This document shows positions 6,906 through 17,526 of a stretch of DNA of 64,000 bases, piece by piece. The stretch lies in assembly GCA_963728165.1 (NCBI GenBank), contig CAVSIY010000004.1, forward strand, positions 372,001 through 436,000, written 5' to 3'. Source of the DNA: Hyphomicrobium_A sp963728165. Its GTDB lineage: Bacteria > Pseudomonadota > Alphaproteobacteria > Rhizobiales > Hyphomicrobiaceae. The position numbers and the translations under genes are program-made. Every line of letters starts with the position of its first letter. The first letter of the stretch is position 1. The notes under the pieces were generated by a model that worked only from the letters and a program-made list of their open reading frames with translations, made no database searches and was not told the origin of the DNA.

Positions 6906-8911
6906 ATGAAAGGTCGGATCAAACGCGAGGATCTGGACCACCTGCTGCGTCTGGTCGAGGCGGGGCTGCCGAAGGGCATTGCCTCGCACCATGCCGACCA
7001 AAATGACGCCGACGCGGGCTTGTCCTTCGCCCAAGACATATTCGACCCGGAGCATGGGCTGTGGAACGCAAACCACGCGTTCTGGATGGACAAGCTCAAG
7101 AGCGACACGGATGGAGCTTGGACCAACGCTCAGTACGCCGCAGCCGCAAACATCATCAACGCAGCGGAATACCAGCACGTCATCTTCAGCGACTTTGCCA
7201 ATGCGCTGACGCGCGGGCTGTCACAGGATTCGCATGGGCACGCCCATTTCACGGCACACCACGCTGCTCCCTCTTTCTTCGACGAGACGGTCGATCTGGT
7301 GGATGCCTCGTCCGGCCGCATGCGCCACGTCAAGCTTGCCGCGGTTCTCGATCACGTGCGCGGGCCCGACCAATCAGACGAGCGCAATGGCGCCGCATCG
7401 AACCCCGACCCCGCTTCCGATGCGCTTCGAAACGGTCGCGACATTGCCATTTCCTCAAAGCATGTGAATCTCGGAGAGCTCACGGGCAGCCGGGCCCGCG
7501 ATGCGGGCTACGTTCCCTTCAATGAAACGCGCGGCGAGCTTTTTGCCCAATGCGGCCTGTCGACCCTGTTGCCGTATGCCGGTTGGGACGATTTTCGCGA
7601 TCGCAACCACCTTTCCGATGATCTGATCGCCGACCTCAAGGCCGCCTATCCGGACGGGTTTGGGTCCCTCGACCTATGGGTCGGCGGCCTCGCCGAGAAA
7701 CCCGCCGTCGGCGATCTCGGGCCCACCATCGCCGCCGCGGTCAGCGCCGAGATTGACCTGCACAAGGCAAGTGCACATCCCTACCTCGACCTTTTGACGG
7801 GAACCCATCTCGCATCCGAGATCAGCACCCAGTCTTGGTCCGATATCGTCGCGCGCAACACCGACGCGGCGCATTTCGCCGACCACATGCACTGGAGCGC
7901 CGATCAAGCGATCCTACACGGCGGCCATTCTACGATTTATGGCACCCACGGCGACGACGTCCTCATTGGCACCTACGGCAACGACGTCCTCATCGGCGGA
8001 GCCGGCAACGATTACCTCGACGGACGCCACGGCGCCGATGTCATGATCGGAGGGCCCGGCAACGACACCTATGTGGTCGACAACGTCAAGGATCATGTCA
8101 TCGAGAAAGCCGATGGGGGCACCGATACGATCCTCACGGTTCTCGATTCCTTCGTCCTCAGATGATGACGCTTCGGCCGCGGCCGCCCCTGTCGCCTCCG
8201 CCGATGCCGCGTCGCCTGCTGTGCCCGACGACGCCACAGGCACGCCAGCAAACACCGCAGCAAACCCAGCCGCGACGCCGGTTGCCCTGACCTCCGACGA
8301 AGCGCCCTCGCAGGAGAGCGGTGATCATGCCGATGTCGGCAGGGCCGCCAACGTCGAGAATCTCACCTACATCGGCGACGGCAGCTTCACCGGCAGAGGA
8401 AACTCGGCCGACAACGTCATTCACGGCGGCGCCGGCCACGACACGCTGTGGGGCGAGGGCGGCGACGATGTGCTCTTCGGCGGCGACGGCAATGACGCGC
8501 TCTACGGCGGAAGCGGCAGCGACACGCTGTTCGGAGGTCATGGCAACGATCGGTTCGACGGCGGCACCGGCGACGACGTGCTCTACCTGGCGAGCAGTAG
8601 TGCCACTGGCAATAGCGATGATGCAGACGGCGCTCAGTCCGATGGCTTTGGCAACGATACGATCGTGCTGAGGCCCGGATTCGGCAACGACGTCGTCGTC
8701 GGCTTCGACCCCAACGAGAGCCACACCGAGGGGCACGACCGCCTCGACGTCACCGCCTATACCTCGCTTACGCCAGAACTCGATCGGCGCCGAAATCCAG
8801 ATCATCCCGAGCGGGCCCCACACGGTCATAACAATAAACGGAGAAGACTCAATCACGCTGCTTAACGTCAATGCGACCGCGATCGGAAAAGACGACTTCA
8901 TTTTCAGTTGA
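6906..8911 (+). pseudogene. RTX-tailed divergent haem-peroxidase-like protein (two frame breaks)
   Basis: A secreted-type protein read in three successive frames: 6906 to about 8155, to about 8778, then to the stop at 8909-8911. Removing one base at each break gives 667 residues. The N-terminal 330 residues resemble a shortened animal-type haem peroxidase: NHAFWMDKL, AEYQHVIFSDFA, LWVGGLAEKP with GPTIAAAV, and SDIVARNTD are all typical anchors. However, the usual proximal-His segment is not recognisable, so peroxidase activity is doubtful. From about residue 337 come Ca-binding RTX nonapeptides of the GGxGxDxLx type (GGAGNDYLDG, GGDGNDALYG, GGSGSDTLFG), separated by an Ala/Asp/Pro-rich linker. 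The C-terminus ends KDDFIFS. It lies directly upstream of type I secretion genes, its likely exporter. The breaks could be sequence errors. Confidence 0.75.
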
Positions 8912-8976
8912 GGTTCGAGAGAGGGACCTGCGTCATCCGGGATGTGCTTCGACGGCTTGTACATTGGGGAACTGTA

Positions 8977-10761
8977 TTGGATCAGTTGACAGTGAAGCAC
9001 AAATCGCATTCCGAAGTTTGGGCCGCCCTTAAATCGCTTAAGGGGGCTGGCTGGTCCATCGGCATCATTTCAGGCACGGTCAATTTGCTCGCCCTCACCG
9101 GCGCCTTCTACATGCTGCAGGTGTACGACCGCGTGCTCCTGAGCAAGAGCATCCCGACGCTTATTGCCCTCTCTGTGCTTGCGCTTGGGCTCTACGCTTT
9201 CCAGGGCGCCCTCGAGATTGCGCGCTCCCAGCTTCTTGTCCGCATCGGTGGTCGTGTCGACCGCCAGCTGATGGCCGCCGCGCATGACGCGGCCATGCGC
9301 CTGCCTCTGCTCGGCCGCCACGGCTCCGATGCCCAGCAGCCGATCCGCGACGTCGACACCATCAGGGCATTTCTGGGCGGGCAGGGGCCGGTGGCGATCC
9401 TCGACCTGCCCTGGATGCCCCTCTACATGGGCTTCATCTTCATTTTGCACCCCCTGCTGGGGGTCATCGCGCTTATCGGCGCCGTCGTCCTCATTGGCAT
9501 CACGCTATGGACCGAGAGGCTGGCCAAGGCCCCGACCCGCGCCCTCTTCACCGCAGCCTCGCATCGCCTCTCGCTCGTAGAGGCGGCCGCGCGCAACGCC
9601 GAGGTGTTGCGGGCGATGGGCTTCGGCCATCGCGCCATGCACCGTTTCGCAATCTCGAGCGCAGAGCATTTGGCCGCCCAGGAGAAGCTCAGCGACCTCA
9701 CCGGAGGCTTCGCCGCTGCCTCGCGCGTGATCCGGCTGGTGTTGCAGTCGGCTCTCCTCGGGCTCGGTGCCTACTTGACCATTCACGGCGAGATGTCGGC
9801 CGGCTCCATCATCGCCTGCTCGATTGCCGCCTCGCGCGCCTACGCGCCGATCGAGATCGCGATCGCGAACTGGAAGGGCTTCGCCGCAGCCCGCCAAAGT
9901 GCGCAGCGTCTCTCGACCGTTCTCGGTGGGGATGGGCCCCACCAAGCTCCGTTGGAGCTGCCCCCTCCGGTCGACAGCCTCAAAGTGGAGAACATCAACG
10001 TCGCGATCCCCGGATCGCAACGCGTCGTGGTGAAATCCGTGAGCTTCGAGCTGAAGGCCGGCCAGGCGCTCGCCCTTATCGGTCAAAGCGCAGCAGGCAA
10101 GTCGACGCTCGCCCGCGCCGTTGTCGGCGTTTGGGGTACCGGGCGCGGAGCGGTCAGACTTGACGGAGCCGCGATCGATCGCTGGTCGGTGGAGCACCTC
10201 GGCAACTACATCGGATACCTGCCGCAGGACGTAGAGCTGTTCGACGGCACGATCAAAGAGAACATCTGCCGCTTCGACGACAACGCCAGCAGCAAGGCGG
10301 TCATCGCCGCGGCGCGCGAGGCAGGCGTGCACGAGATGATCCTGCGCTTGCCGGACGGCTACGAGACCCGGCTCGGCGACCGCGGAATGGGGCTTTCCGC
10401 CGGCCAGCGTCAGCGCATCGCGCTTGCGCGCGCACTTTACGGCCACCCATTCCTCGTCGTCCTCGACGAGCCCAACTCGAACCTCGACGCGGAGGGAGAG
10501 GCAGCACTCTCGAAAGCGATCCGGGGCGTGCGCGCCCGCGGTGGCATTGTCATCGTCATCGCCCACCGGCCGGGCGTGCTGGCAGCTGTCGATCTGGTCG
10601 GCGTGATGGACCGCGGACAGCTGAAGGCCTTCGGGCCTCGCGATGAGATCCTGCGCCGCGCCATGAACCCAAAGCAGGGCGCCGTGGCGCAGGAGGAGCG
10701 CATGACGCCGCAAGTCGCGCCCGGCAAGCAGAAAGCGCAGCAGCGGCCCGTCGTCTCGTAG
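8977..10761 (+). CDS. Type I secretion ABC permease/ATPase (PrtD-like)
   Basis: Inner-membrane exporter that drives one-step secretion of C-terminally targeted RTX proteins. About 594 residues: a transmembrane domain (about 30-320, SIGIISGTVNLLALTGAFYML and further helices) followed by an ABC ATPase with Walker A GQSAAGKST, Q-loop YLPQDVELFDG, signature LSAGQRQRIALARAL, Walker B LVVLDEPNSNLD and switch His in IAHRPG. There is no N-terminal peptidase domain, matching the PrtD/HasD class. The TTG at 8977 is preferred because GGGGA lies about six bases upstream; the frame is open back to 8908, overlapping the end of the RTX gene. It is followed after 18 bases by the adaptor gene. No TolC-type outer-membrane gene is nearby. 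Confidence 0.93.
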   Translation: MDQLTVKHKSHSEVWAALKSLKGAGWSIGIISGTVNLLALTGAFYMLQVYDRVLLSKSIPTLIALSVLALGLYAFQGALEIARSQLLVRIGGRVDRQLMAAAHDAAMRLPLLGRHGSDAQQPIRDVDTIRAFLGGQGPVAILDLPWMPLYMGFIFILHPLLGVIALIGAVVLIGITLWTERLAKAPTRALFTAASHRLSLVEAAARNAEVLRAMGFGHRAMHRFAISSAEHLAAQEKLSDLTGGFAAASRVIRLVLQSALLGLGAYLTIHGEMSAGSIIACSIAASRAYAPIEIAIANWKGFAAARQSAQRLSTVLGGDGPHQAPLELPPPVDSLKVENINVAIPGSQRVVVKSVSFELKAGQALALIGQSAAGKSTLARAVVGVWGTGRGAVRLDGAAIDRWSVEHLGNYIGYLPQDVELFDGTIKENICRFDDNASSKAVIAAAREAGVHEMILRLPDGYETRLGDRGMGLSAGQRQRIALARALYGHPFLVVLDEPNSNLDAEGEAALSKAIRGVRARGGIVIVIAHRPGVLAAVDLVGVMDRGQLKAFGPRDEILRRAMNPKQGAVAQEERMTPQVAPGKQKAQQRPVVS

Positions 10762-10779
10762 AAAGACAGGAGTTGTCCC

Positions 10780-12111
10780 GTGCGACAGCCTGCTAAGCCA
10801 GAACAGCGGCACCCCGCAATTGCCGACACGTCCGAGCGCGATTTTCAGCGCCGCGTCGTGCTCGGCCTCGGGCTGGTGGCCCTGCTCTTTGTCGGCTTCG
10901 GCGGCTGGGCGGCGAGCTCGTCGCTTTCGAGCGCGGTCATTGCGCCCGGTCGGGTCGTGGTCGAGGGCAGCGTAAAGAAGATCCAGCATCCGACCGGCGG
11001 GATCGTCAAAGAGATCCGAGTGAATAACGGGGATAGCGTCGAGGCCGGCGATATCCTGCTGCGCCTCGACGACACGCAGACGCGCGCGACGCTGGGAATT
11101 CTCCAAAGCCAGATCATCGAATTAACGGCGCGCAAGGCGCGTCTGGCGGCAGAGCGCGACCGTGCGGCCGACATCACATTTCCACCGGGCTTTGAGGACG
11201 CCGGCGAGGAGAACCGACAGATTGCCGCCGGCGAGCGGCGCCTGTTCAACGCGAAGCGCACCACGGCGGAAAACAAGAGGGCGCAGCTGCACGAGCGCAT
11301 CGGCCAGTATCATCACGAGATAGACGGCCTTGTGAAGCAGGAGAAGGCAAAGGCGCAGGAATCCGCCCTCGTCAGCGAGGAGCTGGCGCGATTGGAGGAT
11401 ATGTTTCGGCGCGATCTCGTTCCCGTCACGCGCGTGCTGGCGACGCGCCGCGATGCGGTGCGGATCGAAGGCGAGCACGGCGCCCTTCTTGCGCAAATCG
11501 CGCGCCTGCGCGGGCAGATCTACGAGGTGGAGCTCAAGATCGTCGAGATCGGCGAGACCATCATGCTCGACGCGCAAAAGGAATATCGCGATGTGGAGGC
11601 CCACCTGGCGGAGCTGAACGAGCGCAAAATCGCAGCCGAGGATGTGCTGCGGCGGGTGGATATCCGCGCCCCGCGCTCCGGAATAGTGCACGAGCTTTCC
11701 GTGCACACCGTGGGCGGCGTGATAGGCCCTGGCGAAGTCATCATGGGCATCGTTCCCACGCAGGAGAGCCGCTCGATCGAGGTCCACGTGGCGCCGACGG
11801 ACATCGATCACGTTGCCTTCGATCAAGCGGTCGTCCTACGTTTTCCCGCCTTCAACCAACGCACGACGCCGGAGATCAGCGGCACCATCTCGCGCATCGC
11901 AGCCGACGTGTCGCAGGACGCCAAGAGCGGGGCGACGTACTACACGGCGCGGGTTCACGTGTCGGATATGGAGCTTGCGAAGCTGGCTGATCTGAAGCTG
12001 ATCGCGGGAATGCCGGTCGAGGCCTACATCCAGACCGGCACGCGCAGCGCCCTCTCCTTCCTGACTAAGCCCGTGACCGACCAGATTGCGCGGGCCTTCA
12101 AAGAGCCCTAG
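10780..12111 (+). CDS. HlyD-family type I secretion adaptor
   Basis: Periplasmic membrane-fusion protein that links the ABC exporter to an outer-membrane channel. The 443-residue product has a single N-terminal membrane anchor (about residues 28-48, VVLGLGLVALLFVGFGGWAA), a split lipoyl/biotinyl-like domain (VKKIQHPTGGIVKEIRV near 66 and RAPRSGIVHELSVHTVGGVI near 300), a long coiled-coil hairpin between them, and a beta-barrel with IRAPRSG and AGMPVEAYI at the end. The GTG start follows an ACAGGAG site. It forms an operon with the upstream ABC gene and the RTX substrate. The gene is intact although the genes on both sides of this pair are frame-broken. Confidence 0.93.
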   Translation: MRQPAKPEQRHPAIADTSERDFQRRVVLGLGLVALLFVGFGGWAASSSLSSAVIAPGRVVVEGSVKKIQHPTGGIVKEIRVNNGDSVEAGDILLRLDDTQTRATLGILQSQIIELTARKARLAAERDRAADITFPPGFEDAGEENRQIAAGERRLFNAKRTTAENKRAQLHERIGQYHHEIDGLVKQEKAKAQESALVSEELARLEDMFRRDLVPVTRVLATRRDAVRIEGEHGALLAQIARLRGQIYEVELKIVEIGETIMLDAQKEYRDVEAHLAELNERKIAAEDVLRRVDIRAPRSGIVHELSVHTVGGVIGPGEVIMGIVPTQESRSIEVHVAPTDIDHVAFDQAVVLRFPAFNQRTTPEISGTISRIAADVSQDAKSGATYYTARVHVSDMELAKLADLKLIAGMPVEAYIQTGTRSALSFLTKPVTDQIARAFKEP

Positions 12112-12114
12112 GTC

Positions 12115-12135
12115 GCGCCGGCAATGCCACGGCGC
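12115..12135. terminator. Short hairpin after the secretion operon
   Basis: Three bases after the adaptor stop, GCGCCG and CGGCGC form a 6-bp stem with a 9-base loop. It lacks a T-tract, so termination is only suggested by position. Confidence 0.3.
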
Positions 12136-12315
12136 CGGATCACCGCTCAATCCGCCTTTCCCGATGGTCATGCTACGGCCAAACATTTGGGCATAAGTTG
12201 CTCAATTGCCACAGAGAAGTAGAACACGGCGGTGATCCACGCCTGCTGCTGTCAACGGCCCCGGCCGTAGGCTAGGACTTGAGCCAGATCGTGCAGTTGG
12301 TTTCGGGTTGTCTGC

Positions 12316-13792
12316 ATGAATGTTCATGTTCATCGCGTTGCGTCACAGTCGGAACCTTTAAATCGCCCGCCCAGCTCCGGGTTTGGTTGTTGCGAGGATC
12401 GATCCGACTTTGCCAGAAAGATATCCCTCCAAAGCTGGGTGGTGCTGTTCGTCCTTGCGGACATTCTCCTGCTTGCAGGGCTCGGAGTGGTGCCGCTCTG
12501 GCTCGGCCATGATCTGCTGCCGCACATCTTTCCTGGGATATTCGCGGGCCAGTTCGAAGCGGTTGCACTAGGGCTGCTGCTGTTCTTGTCGGCGGCACGC
12601 CTTACGCGAACTCTATCGGACCCAGCGCATCTTCGATCTGCGCCATTCCGTTCGCAAATTGCTGGTCTCCCTGCTCTCGACCTTCGCCCTCCTGATGGCG
12701 ATCGGCGCCGCCAGCAAGACCACCGAGGACTACTCTCGCGTTTGGTTTTTCGCCTGGGTGGGCACCAGCGTTGTTCTCCTGCCGGCGCTGCGCATGCTCG
12801 CCATAGCCTGGGTGCAGAAGGCTCTGCGCAGGGGTCACATCGTGTACAAGGCGCTCTGCGTGGGCATCGGATGCACGCCGCTTGATGCCGCAGCCATTCA
12901 CGCGTCCTCCAACGGCCTCGTCACCGTTAATGGCACGCTCCGCCTACGCCGCATCTCGGAGCTGCAAGCTCTGGGCGCGCGCATCGGCCGCGACGGCTAC
13001 GACAAGGTGTACATAAGAGCTCCGTGGGCGCTGACGCCGCAGATCAGCCAGGCGATGGCCGGCTTGAAGCGGCTTTCCGCCGACGTCTATCTCGTTCCGG
13101 ATCTGGCTGGCGATGCGCCCCGCCTGGTCGCCGTGCACAGGCTTGCCGGGCACGTCTCGCTGCAGATCAGCGACCGGCCGATCGACGGATGGAATTACTG
13201 GCTGAAACGGGTCCAGGACGTCGCCATCGCTGCGATGGCCCTTTGCCTGCTCGCACCCGTTCTTGTGTTGATCGTCGTCGCGATAAAACTCGAGAGCCCA
13301 GGTCCGGTCCTCTTCCGCCAGCGGCGGTTTGGCTTCAACGGTCAGCCGTTCGAGCTCTACAAATTCCGCTCCATGTACGCATCCCAATGCGACGCCGACG
13401 GCGTGCGGCAAACCGGCAAGAGCGATGCGCGCGTGACGCGCGTCGGCCGGCTGTTGCGGCGCACCAGCCTCGATGAGGTTCCGCAACTGCTGAACGTTCT
13501 GCAAGGTTCCATGTCGATCGTGGGGCCGCGGCCGCACGCGCTGCACACGACGACAGAGGGCAGAACATTGGTGGAGGCGGTCGACGACTATGCCTCGCGG
13601 CATCGGGTGAAGCCCGGCATGACCGGCTGGGCCCAGATCCACGGCTGCAGAGGCGAGCTCAATTCGATCGACAAGCTGCAGCAGCGCGTTGAATACGACC
13701 TCGAGTACATACGGTCTTGGTCGATGCTGCTGGACGTACGCATCATTCTATCGACGTTGGGGTCGCTGCTCATGGACCCGAACGCCTATTGA
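12316..13792 (+). pseudogene. Polyprenyl glycosylphosphotransferase (one frame break)
   Basis: The priming enzyme for exopolysaccharide repeat-unit synthesis, moving a hexose-1-phosphate onto undecaprenyl phosphate at the inner membrane. Two frames join near 12600, where an extra C explains the shift (SAARL then RELYRTQRIF), giving 491 residues, normal for the WcaJ/ExoY-like family. The N-terminal half has several hydrophobic helices; the C-terminal catalytic bacterial sugar transferase domain (about residues 300-490) shows ESPGPVLFRQRRFGF, ELYKFRSM, TSLDEVPQLLNVL, SIVGPRPHA and VKPGMTGWAQ. It heads a polysaccharide cluster. Whether the break is biological or a sequence error cannot be told here; the second frame alone (from 12659) still contains the whole catalytic domain. 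Confidence 0.88.
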
Positions 13793-13842
13793 GGAGCATG
13801 TGGTCGGGCGCCATCGCGCGTGGGGCGGTCGCGATGAGCCAA

Positions 13843-13868
13843 TGTGAAATTGAAGTGTGAAATTGAAG
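13843..13868. repeat. Tandem 13-bp direct repeat
   Basis: TGTGAAATTGAAG is present twice back-to-back (13843-13855, 13856-13868), followed by a related TTGAAGTGTGAGTGT. It sits in the 265-base gap between the priming transferase and the WecG-like gene, in sequence that is noticeably AT-richer than the flanks. It could be an operator or a slip-prone element. Confidence 0.65.
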
Positions 13869-14057
13869 TCGACTTGAAGTGTGAGTGTCAAACGAGCGTA
13901 TGCGTAAAGGGGTTCTATGTATCCGAGTGGGTCCCTGTCGGGTGAACAGAGTGGATCGCGTGTAAAGTCGCGCGCAGCGCGCCTGCCGTCCTATGACGTG
14001 CTTGGCGTTCCGGTACCCGACGTTTCGAGCTGCGCCTGACGGGCGCGGTGCCGATCG

Positions 14058-14824
14058 GTGGCGGCCGCTCGCCACATCGTGGTCGGCGGCCTCAAGGTGG
14101 CGGTCGCCTCGCGGGCCCTGCTGGCCAGAACTGCGGTGGCCGACTGCCTGGCGGCAAGACGCTGTGGCTTCACAGGGCGCCCGCGGCTGGTATTTTCCTC
14201 CAACGGCCATGCTCTGTCGCTGCACCAGACGAACCAGGCCTTTCGTCGCGCCATGCACCAGGCCGACGTTGTTCATGCCGACGGCGCCTCCATCGTAACG
14301 GCATCGCGGCTAGGCTCGCCGACTCCCATACCGGAGCGCAGCGCCACGACCGACATGATCCACGATCTGGCCGCCGAGGCGCAAAAGCACGGCTTGAGCT
14401 TCTATCTTCTGGGCGGCACCGAGGAAGTCAACGCCGCCTGCGCGGAGCGGCTGCGCGAGCTCTACCCGAAGCTGAAGATCGCGGGCCGGCGCAACGGCTA
14501 TTTCCGCCCGCGAGGAGGAGACGTCCGTCGTCGAGGCCATCAACGCCGCCCGGCCCGACATCCTCTGGGTCGGCCTCGCCAAGCCCAAAGAGCAGATCTT
14601 CAGCGTAAAGCACCGCAACCGCATCAGGGCCGGCTGGCTCGTCACCTGCGGCGGCTGCTTCAACTATGTCACGGGCCACTACAAGCGCGCGCCGCAGTGG
14701 ATGCAGCTGGCGAGCCTCGAATGGCTGCACCGCATGGTACAGCGAGCCGAGAAAACTCTTCTGGCGCTATGTGGTGACGACGCCTCATGCGCTATGGCTC
14801 CTCGCGATTGAGATGCGCGGATAG
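14058..14824 (+). pseudogene. WecG/TagA/CpsF-family glycosyltransferase (two frame breaks)
   Basis: GT26 enzyme that adds the second sugar (often ManNAcA, or Glc in beta-1,4 linkage) to a lipid-linked precursor. Frames join near 14512 (one extra C in a CCC run) and near 14737 (one extra base, giving VQEPRKLFWRYVVTTP), for 254 residues and a stop at 14822-14824. Family motifs are VFSSNGHALSL, VVHADGASIV, FYLLGGTEEVN, the DILWVGLAKPKEQIF loop and VTCGGCFNYVTGHYKRAPQWM. The GTG start at 14058 begins the expected N-terminus (HIVVGGLKV). The next gene begins 13 bases downstream. All conserved motifs survive on either side of both breaks, which argues against old decay. Confidence 0.82.
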
Positions 14825-14836
14825 CTGGAGTAGAGA

Positions 14837-16069
14837 GTGCACGCGTTTCCGCAGAAATTCGTCTTGTCGGCGGCCGGGCCGGCGAGCATGGCGGCTGCAA
14901 GCTTCGTCGCATCGGTTCTGTTGCTGCACGCCGCACCTGGGGCGGAGTTCGGACTCTATGCTTTTGTCCAAGTGCTCATAACCGGTATCGGCTACAGCAT
15001 CTCCGTCGCCGTTATGGGGTCACCGCTCATGGTCGCGCTCAACCGCAGCGATCGCGCACCCGAGGGCGTGGCCGAGAGCTTTGCCTTCGTTAATTCCGTT
15101 GTGAGCCTCACGGGAGCTGCCTTGCTATTGGGTGGCTTGGCGGTCCTAGGTGTACCGACGCCGGTGGTTATTGCATTTGCGATTTCAGCGTTCCTGTCTT
15201 GGATACGGTGGTTTGGGCGGGCACTTGGCTATTCCCGCCATCGTACACGCCTGCGTTGTCATGTCGGATATTACCTACAGTGTCTTTCTCATCGCCGGCA
15301 TGCTCATCGTCTGGTGGAGCAGCAATCTCAGCCTCTACTCTGCGGCTGTTACGCTAGCTGCTGCCACTCTAGCGGGGCTCCTAGCACTTGGACGCGACAT
15401 CCTTAGCGTCAGCATCCGTGGCCTTCTTTCGCGCAATACCGCAGCCTTCACGACGGGATTTGGTCGCTACGGCCGTCATGCTCTCCTCGGCGTCCTCTCC
15501 ACCGAGGCCACGATAAACTGTCACGCCTACATCGTCACACTGATGCTCGGCCCCGCGGCATTCGCGCCATTAGCAGCGGCGATGCTCTTTTTCAGGCCCA
15601 CCGGGTTAGTGCTGCAATCGCTCAATCAGGGCGAGCGTCCGGCGCTCGCGGGACTGCTGAGAAACGGCGATCGGCGGTCGGCATGGCACATGATTTCGCT
15701 AATACACTCGGCGCTCGCCACATGGGCAGCCAACGCAATGTTAGCCTCGTCGTCATCCATTGGTTCCTCGACGACCTCGTTCACGAGGCGCAGGACCCAG
15801 CCCAGATCGCCGCAGCGGCTATATTGTGGGCGGGCGTGTTCGGGTTGCGGTGCCTGCGCATCCCCGAAATGTCGCTCATCCAGGCTGACGGGAATTTTCG
15901 CCCCCTGTCGTTAGCGACCCTCTATTCGTCCGTTGTGACCGTGCCGACCGTTCTGCTGCTTACCTATAGCCACGGCGCCCTATGGTCACTCGTCGAAATC
16001 TTGCTCGGTGAGGCTCTAGCCACGCTCTTTACTGTCCGCCTCGCACGAAGGAGCGTCGCACCAGCATGA
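14837..16069 (+). pseudogene. Wzx-like polysaccharide membrane protein (two frame breaks)
   Basis: A very hydrophobic protein in the position and size (410 residues after repair) of a lipid-linked-oligosaccharide flippase or related polysaccharide transport protein. The frame shifts near 15256 (one extra base; RTRL then VVMSDITYSVFLIAG) and near 15738 (one base missing; WAANA then VSLVVIHWFL). About ten hydrophobic stretches are visible, for example MAAASFVASVLLLHA and SLTGAALLLGGLAVLG. No catalytic motif is expected in the family. The GTG start at 14837 follows a GGAG-containing region. The stop overlaps the next gene's ATG (ATGA). Assignment rests on membrane topology plus neighbours, so it is weaker than for the adjacent enzymes. 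Confidence 0.6.
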
Positions 16070-17444
16070 TGACAACAGCCCCCCCAACCCACTGGAACCG
16101 TCGATCAAGATCGGACCCCTCGACGAAAGCAGCCCCAAGACCTCTGCCTCCGCACGACAGGCGCAGGCGTTTCCCGCCAAGCTCGCGAATACATTGGCCC
16201 TTAGCCTTTGCATTCATACTTTCAATGTGGGTGCCGCACCCCGATCTCGGCTACCCTTCCTTCTTCCTACCAATGCGCTATGCGCTTTTTGCGGGGACGG
16301 TCTGTTTCTTTATCGCTCTGTCCGGGCTGCCAAAGGGCATTTCCTTCCTCGCCAACAAGAGACTGCTCTTCCTGAACATTTTCATCCTTTACTGCTTTCT
16401 CTCATCCCTCGCCATTGGGGACCCTCAAAACTCTGCCCCTCAGGGGCCTCTTTCTCATCTTCGGCTATTTCTTTGCGACGCTTGCCGTTAGCAAGCTTCC
16501 AGCGACCCAAGTCTTTGCAACGCTATCTGCTGTGATAATCGGGTTTACAATCGCCGGGGTTCTCGTTGCCATTACTGTGCCGATTATAGGGGTCGAACAT
16601 TCGTATTTTCACGCCGGCAAATGGCGCGGCTTGGCCGGCCAGAAAAATGGCTTCGGATTTATGGCCTGTCTTTCAATCGTTGGTCTTCTCTCCGGAAGTC
16701 GCACCCAGATCGCTTTGATTGCGAGATACCCTATCGTTCGACTTGCGCTCCTCGCAATTACGGCACTGGCACTCTTGATGTCCGGGTCGCGGGGCGCCCT
16801 GGCCACAACCGCTATTAGTCTCACTGCTCTTTTTTTGCTACGTGCCCAGAATGCACTAATCCGATTGGTGATAAGAGCGGGCATACTAGTCAGCCTTGTT
16901 GCAATTCCGGCGACCCTCCTTAGTGGCGCGATTTGGGTCGACGCCAGCACTGTCCATTTATTTGGATGGGATTTTGACACCAATAATCGAACCCTCATTT
17001 GGGAGTACGGGCTCGACGAGTGGAGCAAGAAGCAAGATACTCGGAGTGGGATATGGAGGCTTCTGGACCGAGAAACGCGAGGCGGTCTTTGATATTACGT
17101 ACGGTTGGGCATTGGCGAATTTTCACAACGGGTACATATCCCTTCTTGTGGAAGGTGGCATCGCCGGTATAGCGATCTTTGCGTGCGTGCTCGCTCAAAT
17201 TACAGGGGAAATTTATCGTGACTTAAGTTCGTTTCGCCGCGAGCGGATCTATTTTCCCGTCGTTTTGGTCGTCGCTTTTCTCGCGGAGAACGGCTACGAG
17301 AACCATCTCGCACGTTCCACAGATTTCTTATTGTTATTGTTCTTTATGTCGTCAACCTGGATCCTCGGTCGGAGCGCTTCGTCCGCTTCTTTTGTGCCTC
17401 CGAGGACATTACGCTCATATCGAGAGCGTTCGTTCGGCGTGTAG
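16066..17444 (+). pseudogene. O-antigen ligase/Wzy-polymerase-like membrane protein (two frame breaks)
   Basis: A polytopic membrane protein of the Wzy_C (O-antigen ligase/polymerase) type, 458 residues once one extra C near 16436 and one extra A near 17035 are removed. Typical features are LAGQKNGFGFMACLS before a helix pair, GSRGALATTAISL, a periplasmic loop containing NNRTLIWEYGLDE and LGVGYGGFW, then NFHNGYISLLVEGG, the classic C-terminal signature. The protein would join or polymerise polysaccharide repeat units in the periplasm. It overlaps the upstream gene by four bases. Base composition here (16-19 kb) is visibly AT-richer than the hopanoid region, as is common for horizontally acquired polysaccharide genes. 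Confidence 0.78.
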
Positions 17445-17526
17445 CCTTGTTGCTTCAGGGCGGTTGCAAATTGGGCGCTCAGTGTCTCTATCACAGCGCT
17501 GAGGAACCAATTCCTTCCCGATGCAG

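Noticed and set aside
6807..6909. Short upstream frame (ATG at 6811) overlapping the RTX gene start by ATGA
   Set aside because: It could be a coupled leader, but it has no clear ribosome site or family resemblance; kept only as a note.
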